Assembly: GCA_045590155.1 (NCBI GenBank)
Contig: JAZNQL010000019.1
Coordinates: 1 to 62,221, forward strand
Source of the DNA: JAZNQL01 sp045590155
GTDB taxonomy: Bacteria; Bacillota; Clostridia; UMGS1883; UMGS1540
DNA: 62,221 bases
Reading direction: 5' to 3'
The position numbers and the translations under genes were made by a program. The notes beneath the pieces were generated by a model. It ran no database searches. It was not told where the DNA came from and saw nothing but the letters and a program-made list of their open reading frames with translations. Shown piece by piece: positions 23,948-33,670 of the stretch (positions are counted from its first letter, which is position 1; each line of letters starts with the position of its first letter).

Positions 23948-25858
23948 TTGACAAAAAATAATGTTTCTTCACAAAAGAAGGAATTGCCGATTTCTTTATT
24001 CACAAAAGGAGAAAATTTTAATTCTTACAAATTTTTAGGTTGCCACGCGTCAAAAAAGGGGTTTGTTTTCAGAGTATGGGCACCTCACGCAAAAAGCGTA
24101 AGCCTTGTGGGGGATTTTAACTTGTGGGATAAATCTGCAAATAAAATGGCACTCACAGAAGGAGGGGTATGGGAATGTTTTTGCGAAAATGCAAAGGTGT
24201 ATGATGCTTATAAATTTGCAATTCAAAAGCAGGACGGCTCGTATGTATTAAAAAGCGACCCTTATGCTTTTCACTTTGAAACACGCCCGCAAAATGCAAG
24301 TAAAGTATATGATATTTCAGGCTATTTATGGCAAGATGGTTCGTACCGCCGGGCCGTAGCTCATAAAAATCATTTTGCAAACCCCATGAATATTTACGAG
24401 CTCCATTTTTCTTCTTGGAAAAAACACCCAGACGGCAACACTTACAGTTATCTTGATATGGCAGACGAACTCATCCCCTATGTTAAAGAAATGGGTTATA
24501 CTCATATTGAACTAATGCCGATTTTTGAGTATCCGTTTGACCCATCGTGGGGATATCAGGTAACGGGTTTTTTTGCTCCGACATCACGCTATGGGACTCC
24601 GCATCATTTTATGGAATTTGTAGACCGCTGCCACCGTGCAGGAATAGGCGTTATTTTAGACTGGACTGCAGCTCATTTTCCAAAAGACGAGCACGGACTT
24701 TACGAGTTTGACGGAGCCTGCCTTTATGAATATGAAGACCCTTTAAAAAGAGAACATCCCGACTGGAACACAAGAATTTTTGATTATTCAAAAAACGCGG
24801 TTTTAAGCTTTCTTATATCAAACGCGGTATTCTGGATAAAAGAATATCATATAGACGGCTTGAGGGTTGATGCCGTAGCCTCGATGCTTTATCTTGATTA
24901 CGGAAAACGAAATTCCGAGTGGCGAGCGAACAAATACGGTTCAAACGAAAATCTTGAAGCAATAGAATTTTTAAAAAAGCTTAACAGTGCGGTTTTTAGC
25001 GTAAACAAATCGGTTTTAATGATTGCCGAAGAGTCAACCGCTTTCCCCTTGGTTACAAAGCCGGGATACGATGGCGGATTAGGTTTTAACTTTAAATGGA
25101 ATATGGGTTGGATGAACGATATGCTTGAATATATGTCGCAAAATCCGCTTTTCAGAAAAGGATGTCATAAAAATATTACCTTTTCTCTTACCTATGCTTT
25201 TTCCGAAAATTATATCCTTCCCCTATCTCACGACGAAGTTGTGCACGGGAAATGCTCGCTTATAAACAAAATGCCGGGAGATTATGACCAAAAGTTTTCC
25301 GAACTTCGTGCTTTTTATGGGTATATGATGGCATACCCAGGGAAAAAACTGAACTTTATGGGAAACGAGTTTGCACAATTTATAGAATGGGACTTCTCAA
25401 AAGAGCTTGACTGGTTTTTACTTTCCTACGAAAGGCACAGGCAAATGCACGAGTATGTAAAGGCTTTAAACCTTTTTTATCTTGAAAATTCACCTTTTTG
25501 GCAAAACGATTCCGACTGGGAAGGCTTTAAATGGATATCTAACGATGACCACACCCAGAGCGTTATAGCCTTTAGGCGTATTGATAAGTCAAAAAACGAA
25601 ATTATAGCTATATGCAACTTCTGCCCTGTGTGCAGGGAAGGGTACAGAATAGGTGTACCAGAAAAAGGCGATTATACTCCTGTTTTTTCAAGTGATGATT
25701 CAATTTTCGGAGGAACAGGGGTAAATTTAAGTACAATTTCGGCAAATCAAACACCTTGTCACGGATATGAATACAGTATTACCCTCACACTTCCTCCTAC
25801 CTCTTGCATATATTACAAAAGACTTAAAAAGCATAATTCCGTTACTTTTAATGCATAA
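23948..25858 (+). CDS. glgB: 1,4-alpha-glucan branching enzyme
   Basis: 636 residues. Domain order: N-terminal CBM48 (VWAPHAKSVSLVGDFNLWD, residues about 40-110), GH13 barrel with LMPIFEYPFDPSWGYQVTGFFA, VILDWTAAHF, the nucleophile region GLRVDAVASMLYLDY, the acid/base in IAEEST, and LSHDEVVHGKCSL, then a C-terminal sheet domain. It makes alpha-1,6 branches in glycogen. The start is probably TTG 23948, five bases after GAGGTGA; a GTG at 23939 overlaps the RBS. A TATAAT at 23924 is a likely -10. First gene of glgB-glgP-GH13. Confidence 0.95.
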   Translation: MTKNNVSSQKKELPISLFTKGENFNSYKFLGCHASKKGFVFRVWAPHAKSVSLVGDFNLWDKSANKMALTEGGVWECFCENAKVYDAYKFAIQKQDGSYVLKSDPYAFHFETRPQNASKVYDISGYLWQDGSYRRAVAHKNHFANPMNIYELHFSSWKKHPDGNTYSYLDMADELIPYVKEMGYTHIELMPIFEYPFDPSWGYQVTGFFAPTSRYGTPHHFMEFVDRCHRAGIGVILDWTAAHFPKDEHGLYEFDGACLYEYEDPLKREHPDWNTRIFDYSKNAVLSFLISNAVFWIKEYHIDGLRVDAVASMLYLDYGKRNSEWRANKYGSNENLEAIEFLKKLNSAVFSVNKSVLMIAEESTAFPLVTKPGYDGGLGFNFKWNMGWMNDMLEYMSQNPLFRKGCHKNITFSLTYAFSENYILPLSHDEVVHGKCSLINKMPGDYDQKFSELRAFYGYMMAYPGKKLNFMGNEFAQFIEWDFSKELDWFLLSYERHRQMHEYVKALNLFYLENSPFWQNDSDWEGFKWISNDDHTQSVIAFRRIDKSKNEIIAICNFCPVCREGYRIGVPEKGDYTPVFSSDDSIFGGTGVNLSTISANQTPCHGYEYSITLTLPPTSCIYYKRLKKHNSVTFNA

Positions 25859-25898
25859 TAAGAAGGTATAATTTTTTTGCTAAAAAGGAGCTGCTATT

Positions 25899-28307
25899 TT
25901 GGATTTAAACAAAAAAACTCTTACTCAAAACCTTAACGATGAATGTGTTAAACTTTTCGGCTGCTACATAGACGAAGCCTCCGAAAAGCAAATTTACAAA
26001 AGCCTGTCTTCTTTAATCCGCGATTCTTTGCAAAAGAAGCGAAGGCTTTTTGAGCAACAAATAAACCGCGAACAAAAAAAGCAGGTTTATTATATGTCAA
26101 TGGAATTTTTAGTTGGCACATCTTTAAGAAATAACCTTTTCAATTTAAAGCTTGAAGATACTTTTTCGGATATTTTATCTGATATAAATATTGATATTGA
26201 AAATATATATGCTCTTGAACCTGACGCAGGACTTGGCAACGGAGGGCTTGGCAGACTTGCATCTTGCTATATGGATGCGGCAAGCACGCAAGGTATTTGC
26301 ACAACAGGTTTTTCGATAAGATATGAATTCGGGATTTTCAGGCAGAAAATTGTTGATGGGTGGCAAGTGGAATTCCCCGACAACTGGCTTGAAATGGGAG
26401 ATGTATGGTTAAAATCACGTCCCGATGATGCTGTGTCTGTAAAATTCGGGGGCAACGTTTCTGAATGGTTTGAAGATAATAAGCACTTTTTAGAGCATAC
26501 CGATTACGAAGAGGTTATTGCTCTTCCTTACGATATGCTGATTTCAGGATATGATTCACAAACCCCAAACAAGCTTGTTTTATGGAGTGCAAAATCAGCA
26601 AAAGCATTTGATATGTCTGCCTTCTCTCGCGGGGAATACGTTAAAAGCCTTGAGCAAAACACTCTTGCCGAAACAATTTCAAAGGTTTTATACCCTGCAG
26701 ATGACCATTTAAAGGGTAAAATTTTAAGAATACGCCAGCAATACTTTTTTGTAAGTGCGTCTTTACAAAGTATCATAAAAAGCCATCTTTCAAAATATCC
26801 TTCGCTTGACAACCTGCCCGACAAAGCCGCTATCCATATAAACGATACCCATCCCGCCCTTTGTGTGCCCGAGCTTATGCGTCTTTTAATGGACGAACAC
26901 TCATACTCATGGGAAGATGCATGGGATATTACCTGCCGTACCTTATCATATACAAATCACACTGTTATGAGTGAGGCTTTGGAACGTTGGAGAGAGGATA
27001 TGTTCTCAAAAGAGCTTCCCAGAATTTATCAGATTGTCCAGGAAATTCACAGAAGACTTTCGATTCATCTTCACAACATCTACGGGGACGATTTTGCAAA
27101 AATAGAATATATGTCGGTAATTTCAAAGGGCGAAATACACATGGCAAATCTGTGTCTTTGTGCCTGTCATAAAATAAACGGCGTTTCAAAGCTTCACAGC
27201 AACATTTTAATAAACAGTATATTCAATGATTATTACAGAATAAACCCTGAAAAGTTTTTAAATGTCACAAATGGAATTGCTTACAGAAGATGGCTTTGTC
27301 AGGCAAACCCCGCACTTACAAGTCTTATTTCTTCGCTTATAGGAACAGGCTTTATGTATGATGCATCTGAACTTTCAAAGCTTATGGCTTTTTATGATGA
27401 CCCCGTTGTTTTGGAGGATTTAAGAAAAATAAAACTCAAAAACAAAGAACGTCTTGCAAATTATATTTCCGAATCTATGGGCATAGTTTGCGACCCGCAG
27501 AGCCTATTCGATGTGCAGATAAAACGTCTGCACGAATACAAGCGCCAACTTTTGAATGCATTGCACATTCTTTATCTTTATAAAAAAATTAAAGAAAATC
27601 CGTTTATTGATATGCATCCCCGCACTTTTATTTTTGCGGCAAAAGCTTCTTCGGGCTATTATATGGCAAAGCAGATTATACACCTTATAATGTCGATAGC
27701 AAAGCTTGTAAATTCAGACCCCTTAGTTCGTGACAAAATAAAGGTAGTCTTTTTAGAGGATTATAAGGTATCGCTTGCTGAAATAATTATCCCTGCCTCT
27801 GAAATTTCGGAACAGATTTCGGTTGCCGGAAAAGAGGCTTCGGGCACAGGCAATATGAAGCTTATGATAAACGGTGCAGTTACTTTAGGTACTCTTGACG
27901 GCGCAAATGTAGAAATTTTTGAACAGGTAGGACAGGATAACATTTTTCTTTTCGGGCTTACTTCAGAAGAGGTTTTAAGTCTTTGGCAAAAGGGGTATAA
28001 TCCTATGGATTATGTGCGCACGGACGCGGCTCTTTCTTCTGTGCTTGATATGTTAAAATCAAACTTTTTAGGCGCAAACTTTACAGATATTTTTGATTCT
28101 CTTACCTCAAAGCGTTTCGGGGTTGCTGATTCTTATATGACTTTAGCCGATTTTGATTCCTATAGAACAGCCCACGAAAGAGTCTTGCAAACTTATCTTG
28201 ATAAACGTACCTTTACCAATATGTCTTTAACAAATATTGCACACGCAGGTGTTTTTTCGGCAGACCGTGCAATAAAAGAATATTGTGACCGAATATGGAA
28301 AATATGA
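25899..28307 (+). CDS. glgP: Glycogen/maltodextrin phosphorylase
   Basis: 802 residues, a GT35 alpha-glucan phosphorylase that releases glucose-1-phosphate. The family N-terminus YYMSMEFLVG, EPDAGLGNGGLGRLASCYMDA, HINDTHPALCVPELMR, and the PLP-lysine region EASGTGNMKLMINGAVTLGT are intact. TTG start with GGAG nine bases upstream. It overlaps the following GH13 gene, which suggests translational coupling. Confidence 0.96.
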   Translation: MDLNKKTLTQNLNDECVKLFGCYIDEASEKQIYKSLSSLIRDSLQKKRRLFEQQINREQKKQVYYMSMEFLVGTSLRNNLFNLKLEDTFSDILSDINIDIENIYALEPDAGLGNGGLGRLASCYMDAASTQGICTTGFSIRYEFGIFRQKIVDGWQVEFPDNWLEMGDVWLKSRPDDAVSVKFGGNVSEWFEDNKHFLEHTDYEEVIALPYDMLISGYDSQTPNKLVLWSAKSAKAFDMSAFSRGEYVKSLEQNTLAETISKVLYPADDHLKGKILRIRQQYFFVSASLQSIIKSHLSKYPSLDNLPDKAAIHINDTHPALCVPELMRLLMDEHSYSWEDAWDITCRTLSYTNHTVMSEALERWREDMFSKELPRIYQIVQEIHRRLSIHLHNIYGDDFAKIEYMSVISKGEIHMANLCLCACHKINGVSKLHSNILINSIFNDYYRINPEKFLNVTNGIAYRRWLCQANPALTSLISSLIGTGFMYDASELSKLMAFYDDPVVLEDLRKIKLKNKERLANYISESMGIVCDPQSLFDVQIKRLHEYKRQLLNALHILYLYKKIKENPFIDMHPRTFIFAAKASSGYYMAKQIIHLIMSIAKLVNSDPLVRDKIKVVFLEDYKVSLAEIIIPASEISEQISVAGKEASGTGNMKLMINGAVTLGTLDGANVEIFEQVGQDNIFLFGLTSEEVLSLWQKGYNPMDYVRTDAALSSVLDMLKSNFLGANFTDIFDSLTSKRFGVADSYMTLADFDSYRTAHERVLQTYLDKRTFTNMSLTNIAHAGVFSADRAIKEYCDRIWKI

Positions 28308-30133
28308 ACATTTTATATGATAGCAAAAATGGGGCGTTTAAAACGCCCTTTGGTGCTCTGCATCAAGACGAAAAATGCAGTATATCAATTAAAATACCCA
28401 GGACCTTTGCCGTTCTAAATGTTTTTATTGTAATCGAATGTGACGGAGTCTTTTTTAAAAAAATACCCCTGTTGTGGGAAAATCTTGATTTTGGGTATGA
28501 CGTTTATTCGGCAACTTTTTATTTGGAAAAAACAGGGCTTTATTTTTATTATTTTGAAATTGAGGATAAGAATTCTACCTATAATATTTCAAAAAAGGAC
28601 GGGCAAATAATTAAAGGTCTTTTTGAAAAATGGCAAATTACCTGTTTTGACAAAAACTATTCCCCTCCAAAAGGTTTTGAAGGAGGGGTAATGTATCAGA
28701 TTTTTCCGGACAGATTTTATTTTGAAAAGCTTTGCAACACGGAAGGTAAGCTGAAACCTTTTTTCATTCATAAAAGCACCGATGAATGTCCTGTTTTTTT
28801 ACCTGACCCAAACGGAATAATAAAAAACAATGATTTTTTTGGCGGAAATCTTGCAGGGATTACAAAAAAACTCCCTTATCTCAAATCTTTGGGAGTTAAT
28901 ATTTTATATTTGAATCCGATTTTTATGGCATTTTCAAACCACCGCTACGATACGGCAGATTATTTATGCCCTGACCCGCTTTTGGGAACAAGCGAAGACT
29001 TTAAATTCCTTTGCGACACTGCACATAAAGAAGGCTTTAAAATTATTCTTGACGGAGTTTTTTCGCACACAGGCAGTAACAGCCGTTATTTTGACAAAGA
29101 AAATATTTTTTCGGGCGGTGCATACAAAAATCCCTCATCCCCTTATTATGAGTGGTACGATTTTTCTTCTCCCGAAAAATATACTTCGTGGTGGGGCATT
29201 GATACATTGCCTTGCGTTAACGAAGAAAATCCCTCCTACAAAAACTTTATAATCGAAAATCCCGACAGTGTTATTGCCTATTGGCTGAATATGGGGGCCG
29301 ACGGTTTTAGATTAGATGTTGCAGACGAACTGCCCGATTCATTTATAATGGCTCTTTCAAAGAAAGTGCGTTCTTTAAAGCCCGACGGCATTGTAATAGG
29401 CGAAGTATGGGAGGATGCCTCAAACAAAATAAGCTATGGAAAAAGAAGGACTTATTTTTCGTCTGCAGAGGGCGTTGAGCTTGATTCTGTTATGAACTAT
29501 CCTTTCAGAAATGCCATCTTGGATGTTTTACTTGGTAAAATAACCCCTTCGATATTTGCTGATATTATTATGGGTATAGCAGAAAATTATCCTTCTCCTG
29601 TTTTTTTTAACCTTATGAACTCTCTTTCCACTCACGATACCGAGAGAATTTTAAATCTTCTTTCGGATATCTATCCGCCATCAAAAGAGGAAAGAGCGAA
29701 CTTTTATTTAAATGGCGACCAGCTTTCGTTAGCCCTAAAAAAAGAAGAGACCGCCGTATTTTTACAATTTTTGTTGCCTGGAATCCCTTGTATTTACTAT
29801 GGGGATGAGGCAGGTCTTCAAGGCTTTGAAGACCCTTTTAACCGCAGATTTTTCCCTTGGGGAAAGGAAAATCATAATCTTATAAATTTTTATAAGGATA
29901 TGGCTTGTTTGCGAAAGCTTATTCCTTACGACTCGAAAATCTTTTTTGCAAAGCACGATTTTTGCATAATTTTTAAGCGGGGTAATTTTATCTCGGTATG
30001 TAACACTAAAAATATGCCCTGCAACATAGATTTCGAAGATGTTGTGCCTTGCTACTTCAAAAACGCAAAACTTTCTCAAAACACACTGTTTTTAAAGCCG
30101 TACGGCATAGCATTATTGGAACAAAAAATTTAA
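28295..30133 (+). CDS. GH13 alpha-glycosidase (neopullulanase/maltogenic type)
   Basis: 612 residues. An N-terminal sandwich domain (about 1-125) is followed by the catalytic barrel with GVMYQIFPDRFYFEK, YLNPIFMAFSNHRYDTADY, the nucleophile in GFRLDVADELP, the acid/base in IGEVWEDAS and the third acidic residue in LSTHDTERIL. The lack of a signal peptide points to intracellular breakdown of maltodextrins or glycogen-derived oligosaccharides. It overlaps glgP by 13 bp from ATG 28295, or by 4 bp (ATGA) if the ATG at 28304 is used; neither has a clear RBS, which fits coupling. Confidence 0.9.
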   Translation: MENMNILYDSKNGAFKTPFGALHQDEKCSISIKIPRTFAVLNVFIVIECDGVFFKKIPLLWENLDFGYDVYSATFYLEKTGLYFYYFEIEDKNSTYNISKKDGQIIKGLFEKWQITCFDKNYSPPKGFEGGVMYQIFPDRFYFEKLCNTEGKLKPFFIHKSTDECPVFLPDPNGIIKNNDFFGGNLAGITKKLPYLKSLGVNILYLNPIFMAFSNHRYDTADYLCPDPLLGTSEDFKFLCDTAHKEGFKIILDGVFSHTGSNSRYFDKENIFSGGAYKNPSSPYYEWYDFSSPEKYTSWWGIDTLPCVNEENPSYKNFIIENPDSVIAYWLNMGADGFRLDVADELPDSFIMALSKKVRSLKPDGIVIGEVWEDASNKISYGKRRTYFSSAEGVELDSVMNYPFRNAILDVLLGKITPSIFADIIMGIAENYPSPVFFNLMNSLSTHDTERILNLLSDIYPPSKEERANFYLNGDQLSLALKKEETAVFLQFLLPGIPCIYYGDEAGLQGFEDPFNRRFFPWGKENHNLINFYKDMACLRKLIPYDSKIFFAKHDFCIIFKRGNFISVCNTKNMPCNIDFEDVVPCYFKNAKLSQNTLFLKPYGIALLEQKI

Positions 30134-30157
30134 CCCCGTCCTTTTGGACGGGGTTTT
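30132..30157. terminator. Terminator after the glycogen cluster
   Basis: AACCCCGTCC-TTTT-GGACGGGGTT followed by a short T run. An A/T run on the other side may also end the convergent 30232 gene. Confidence 0.88.
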
Positions 30158-30231
30158 CTCTTTAGTGCATCTTATTTCTTTTGTGTGTTAAAAATCTTTT
30201 GTAATTAAAATTCGAGCTTAATGCTTAAATT

Positions 30232-32178
30232 TTACTCTACCTGCTCGTTTATTACCGCGGGACTTTTAAATGTAGGCACTGCTTTTTTCAACGCTTCTTT
30301 AACCGTTTTGTTGCAATTTGTTGCAAGAGCGTCTCTTAAAAGAGTGATTTTTACATCAATTTCTTCTTTTGAAAGAGGTTTATCCCTCTCTATAAATATC
30401 ATTTCGCTTTCCGTTTTGGAAAGCTCTTCATTTTTTATCAAAAGTTCTTCGTACAGTTTTTCTCCTGGACGAAGACCTGTTTCAACAATATCAATGTCCT
30501 TATAAGGTTCGTACCCTGTGAGAGCTATCATATTTTCGGCAAGCTCTAAAATTTTTACGGGTTTGCCCATATCAAGAACATAAAGTTCCCCATTCTTTGC
30601 CATTGCGCCCGATTGCAGTACAAGCTGAGAAGCTTCAGGAATTGTCATAAAGTAACGTATTATTCTTTTATCTGTTATTGTAATAGGTCCGCCGTTCGCT
30701 ATCTGACGTTTAAATAGAGGAATAACACTTCCGTTTGAACCAAGCACGTTCCCAAATCTTGTTGCGCTGAAGTTTGTTTTTGTGTTACCTCTTGCTAAAA
30801 CTATCATTTCGCACATACGTTTTGTCGCGCCCATTACGTTTGTAGGATTTACGGCTTTATCTGTTGAAATCATTATGAATTTTGAAACTTCATATTTTTC
30901 GGAAACTTCAACAATATTAAGTGTGCCGAAAACATTGTTGTATACAGCTTCGCAACAGTTGCGTTCCATAAGAGGAACGTGCTTATGTGCCGCAGCATGC
31001 AAAACAATGTCAGGTCTATGTTCTCCAAATATTTTTTCAAGCTGAACACGGTCGCATACTGATGCAATTTCAACCTGCATATCCAAATCATTGCCGTAAG
31101 CAATTTTAAGTTCCTGCTGAATGTCATAAGCACCATTTTCGTATATATCAAGAACAACGAGCTTTTTAGCGCCCATTTTTACAACCTGTCTGCAAAGTTC
31201 CGAGCCTATTGAACCGCCTCCGCCCGAAACTAAAACTATTTTGTTTCTGTAATATGAAGCTGTTTTTTCGTCTACAAATTTCTTTTGTTCGCGGAAAAGC
31301 AAATCTTCCATATCAAACTCACGCAGAGTTCTTTTTGTGGCTGATGCAGACTGTATGAGCGGATAATCGTAAGTTTTTATTTTACATTTTGTTTTTTTGT
31401 AATGCTGATACAAAAATTTTTTTCTTTCACTGCTTACATCAGGAAGAGCAAATACTATTTCCTGCACAGCATAAGCCGCCAGATTTTCGGGCGTTGCCTG
31501 TCTGTCTGACAAAACACGGATGCCCGAAATATGTCTGCCGATTTTTTCAGAATCAATATCAACAAAGCAAACAGGTATATAAGGCGAGGAAGGATTTGAA
31601 AGAAGCTCTTCTGCAAGAGCCGAACCTACTCTTCCCGCACCCACTATTGCTATTTTTATTTTATTTTTATACTCGTCATTTATTTCTTCTGGTTTTATAT
31701 TAAGACCCGTTAAAAATCGGACTACCGGACGAGCAATTTTAGCCACGCGAGACTTTTTACTTGTATTCTGATATAAAAACTGATAAATAAGGCGCATTGT
31801 GATAGTTATTAAAAGATTAACTGCGAAAATCGCTATCTTGTTTAAAACAGGTATATGATACATTTGCAAAATTTTGTCCAAAACATAATAAAGCACACCT
31901 GCCATAAAGTCTGCCTTAATTAAATTTATATATGTGTTTATTGTGGCAAAACGCCAGATATTGAGATATATACCCAAAATCATACGCATGGTAAACAAGC
32001 ATACAGCGCCTAACAGAATCTGATATATTATTTCTGCTATGTCAAGCGGTACAGGCTTGTTTGGCCATAAATAAAAAACAAACAGAGTTGACAAAAGTAA
32101 AGTCAAAAAGTCGTATACAACTAGTGCTGCTCTTCTTGTATCTGACCTTTTTTTCTGTTTTTTTCCTGATTTATTCAT
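30232..32178 (-). CDS. CapD/WbpM-type nucleotide-sugar 4,6-dehydratase, membrane-bound
   Basis: 648 residues. Four hydrophobic N-terminal segments (about 20-135) are followed by a Rossmann CoA-binding-like domain (IAIVGAGRVGSALAEELL, about 175). A large SDR-type domain follows: NKIVLVSGGGGSIGSELCRQV, HAAAHKHVPLMER, the catalytic MISTDKAVNPTNVMGATKR (Met/Lys variant of YxxxK) and ATRFGNVLGSNGSVIPLF. This is the layout of UDP-GlcNAc 4,6-dehydratases of the CapD/WbpM/PglF class, which open pathways to deoxyamino sugars for surface glycans. No glycosyltransferase is adjacent, so the end product is unknown. Confidence 0.9.
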   Translation of the reverse strand: MNKSGKKQKKRSDTRRAALVVYDFLTLLLSTLFVFYLWPNKPVPLDIAEIIYQILLGAVCLFTMRMILGIYLNIWRFATINTYINLIKADFMAGVLYYVLDKILQMYHIPVLNKIAIFAVNLLITITMRLIYQFLYQNTSKKSRVAKIARPVVRFLTGLNIKPEEINDEYKNKIKIAIVGAGRVGSALAEELLSNPSSPYIPVCFVDIDSEKIGRHISGIRVLSDRQATPENLAAYAVQEIVFALPDVSSERKKFLYQHYKKTKCKIKTYDYPLIQSASATKRTLREFDMEDLLFREQKKFVDEKTASYYRNKIVLVSGGGGSIGSELCRQVVKMGAKKLVVLDIYENGAYDIQQELKIAYGNDLDMQVEIASVCDRVQLEKIFGEHRPDIVLHAAAHKHVPLMERNCCEAVYNNVFGTLNIVEVSEKYEVSKFIMISTDKAVNPTNVMGATKRMCEMIVLARGNTKTNFSATRFGNVLGSNGSVIPLFKRQIANGGPITITDKRIIRYFMTIPEASQLVLQSGAMAKNGELYVLDMGKPVKILELAENMIALTGYEPYKDIDIVETGLRPGEKLYEELLIKNEELSKTESEMIFIERDKPLSKEEIDVKITLLRDALATNCNKTVKEALKKAVPTFKSPAVINEQVE

Positions 32179-32247
32179 CAGTATTCATTCTCCTATCTTA
32201 TCCAAAACAAATTAAATGTTCGAATATGCATAGATATGCTTTTTATA

Positions 32248-32277
32248 ATTATATCAAACAAGTTCTCGCATTGTCAA
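32248..32277 (-). promoter_or_regulatory. Promoter of the CapD-type gene
   Basis: Minus strand TTGACA (32277-32272), 18-bp spacer, TATAAT (32253-32248), 70 bp before the ATG. The rest of 32278-32400 is A/T-rich with no gene seen. Confidence 0.8.
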
Positions 32278-32402
32278 CCTTTTATTTAAATTTACTATTT
32301 TTTTCGTTATATTCTTATTTTTTTTTGTAAAAAATAGTCAAAAAATGTATTTATAACAAATCTCAACGCTACACTATCGCGTAGTTTTTGTTATGCAACA
32401 AA

Positions 32403-32430
32403 AAAAGAGAAGGCTTTTGCCCTCTCTTTT
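32403..32430 (-). terminator. Terminator of the rplJ-rplL transcript
   Basis: AAAAGAGA(A)GGC-TTTT-GCC(C)TCTCTTTT with one internal mismatch; on the minus strand it is followed by a T run. It lies just after the rplL stop. Confidence 0.85.
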
Positions 32431-32446
32431 AAAGTTTAAACTAAAA

Positions 32447-32818
32447 TTATTTAAGTTCAACCTTTGCGCCAACTTCTTCAAGTTTAGCTTTGTAGCTTTC
32501 AGCGTCTTCCTTGGAGATGCCTTCCTTAACTTTGCCAGGAGCTGCATCAACGAGGTCTTTTGCTTCTTTGAGGCCGAGGCCTGTGATGTCTTTAACAACC
32601 TTAACAACCTTGATCTTTTCGGGACCAACGTCTGCTAAGATAACATCAAATTCTGTTTTTTCTTCAGCTGCTGCGCCGCCGTCAACAGGGCCAGCTGCTA
32701 CAGCTACTGTTGCAGCTGCGCTTACACCAAATTCTTCTTCCATTGCTTTTACGAGTTCAGCAACTTCTAATAATTTTAATTCTTTAATTTCAGCAATAAT
32801 TGCTTCGATTTTGCTCAT
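32447..32818 (-). CDS. rplL: 50S ribosomal protein L7/L12
   Basis: 123 residues. N-terminal dimerisation region (IEAIIAEIKELKLLEVAELVKAMEEEFGV), Ala/Gly-rich hinge (AAAATVAVAAGPVDGGAAAEE) and C-terminal factor-binding domain (IKVVKVVKDITGLGLKEAKDLVD). It forms the ribosomal stalk with L10. RBS AGGAGG; 23 bp after rplJ. Confidence 0.98.
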   Translation of the reverse strand: MSKIEAIIAEIKELKLLEVAELVKAMEEEFGVSAAATVAVAAGPVDGGAAAEEKTEFDVILADVGPEKIKVVKVVKDITGLGLKEAKDLVDAAPGKVKEGISKEDAESYKAKLEEVGAKVELK

Positions 32819-32841
32819 TATAATTTCCTCCTATCAATTTC

Positions 32842-33501
32842 TTATTCTGCAGCGGGAGCTTCCTCTGCGGGAGCTTCTTCTGCGGGTGCTTCTGCAGTTT
32901 CTTCTGCAGGTGCTTCTGTAACTTCTTCTGCGGGTGCTTCTGCAGCTTCTTCTGCAGGTGCATCTGCAACTTCTTCCTTCACAACGCCTGCTGCGAGGTC
33001 AGCGGGATCCATTCCCTTATCAACAATTGCCTGTAACAGTCTAGCAAGACTTGATACAGGTGCGTTCAAGCTACCCATAATCTTAGCTATTAAGGTATCT
33101 CTTGAAGGTGTGGATGCAAGTGTTGCGATTTCTGCAAGACTTATAACCTTACCATCTAAGAAACCACCCTTAATTTCAAGATTTTCGTTTGTTTTTGCAA
33201 CTTCTGCAAGAATTTTTGCGGGAGCTACGGGGTCTTCTTTACTGAGTGCTATGGATGTAGGTCCTGCAAGCACGCTTTCGAGTTCCTCAAGACCTGCTTC
33301 TTTTGCAGCAAATGTTGTTAAGCTGTTTTTAACAACCTTATAAGTAACACCTGCTTCTCTCAGTTTATTACGCATCTGTGTATCTTCTTCAACGGTTAAT
33401 CCGCGGTAGTCAACAATGATACCTGATGCAGATTCTTTTAATTCTTCCGTTAAAGCAGCTACGATAGCTTTTTTCTGTTCTAAAATTTTAGCACTGGGCA
33501 T
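32842..33501 (-). CDS. rplJ: 50S ribosomal protein L10 with acidic repeat tail
   Basis: 219 residues against about 165-175 for ordinary L10. Residues 1-170 are a normal L10 (EQKKAIVAALTEELKESASG, DYRGLTVEEDTQMRNKLREAG, LAGPTSIALSKEDPVAPAK). The last 45 residues are a low-complexity Ala/Pro/Glu extension built of units such as APAEEAAE and EAPAEE, mirrored by a DNA repeat at 32842-32975. The start is ATG 33501 after AAGGAGGTG; an upstream in-frame Met lies in the leader hairpin. It is the first gene after the autoregulatory L10 leader. Confidence 0.97.
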   Translation of the reverse strand: MPSAKILEQKKAIVAALTEELKESASGIIVDYRGLTVEEDTQMRNKLREAGVTYKVVKNSLTTFAAKEAGLEELESVLAGPTSIALSKEDPVAPAKILAEVAKTNENLEIKGGFLDGKVISLAEIATLASTPSRDTLIAKIMGSLNAPVSSLARLLQAIVDKGMDPADLAAGVVKEEVADAPAEEAAEAPAEEVTEAPAEETAEAPAEEAPAEEAPAAE

Positions 33502-33537
33502 ATCGGTATACACCTCCTTCAATAATGTGATAAAAAA

Positions 33538-33632
33538 GGTTCTCCGCATAAAAGACGCGGAGAACCATAAATTACTTTAAAACTCTCCTCGGCAGGATTT
33601 ACACATTAAGCGACCTGCTGTCTGCGGAATAC
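33538..33632 (-). promoter_or_regulatory. Ribosomal protein L10 leader
   Basis: The transcript between the promoter and rplJ carries the L10 leader features: CCGCAGACAGCAGGTCGC followed by CCTGC, then a terminator-like hairpin GGTTCTCCGC/GCGGAGAACC (33566-33538) and a T run. In Firmicutes L10(L12)4 binds this RNA to repress its own operon. Confidence 0.85.
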
Positions 33633-33638
33633 TTTTGT

Positions 33639-33667
33639 ATAATATCACAAAAAAATCTTGTTGTCAA
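33639..33667 (-). promoter_or_regulatory. Promoter of rplJ-rplL
   Basis: Minus strand TTGACA (33667-33662), 17-bp spacer, TATTAT (33644-33639), immediately after rplA. Confidence 0.8.
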
Positions 33668-33670
33668 TAC

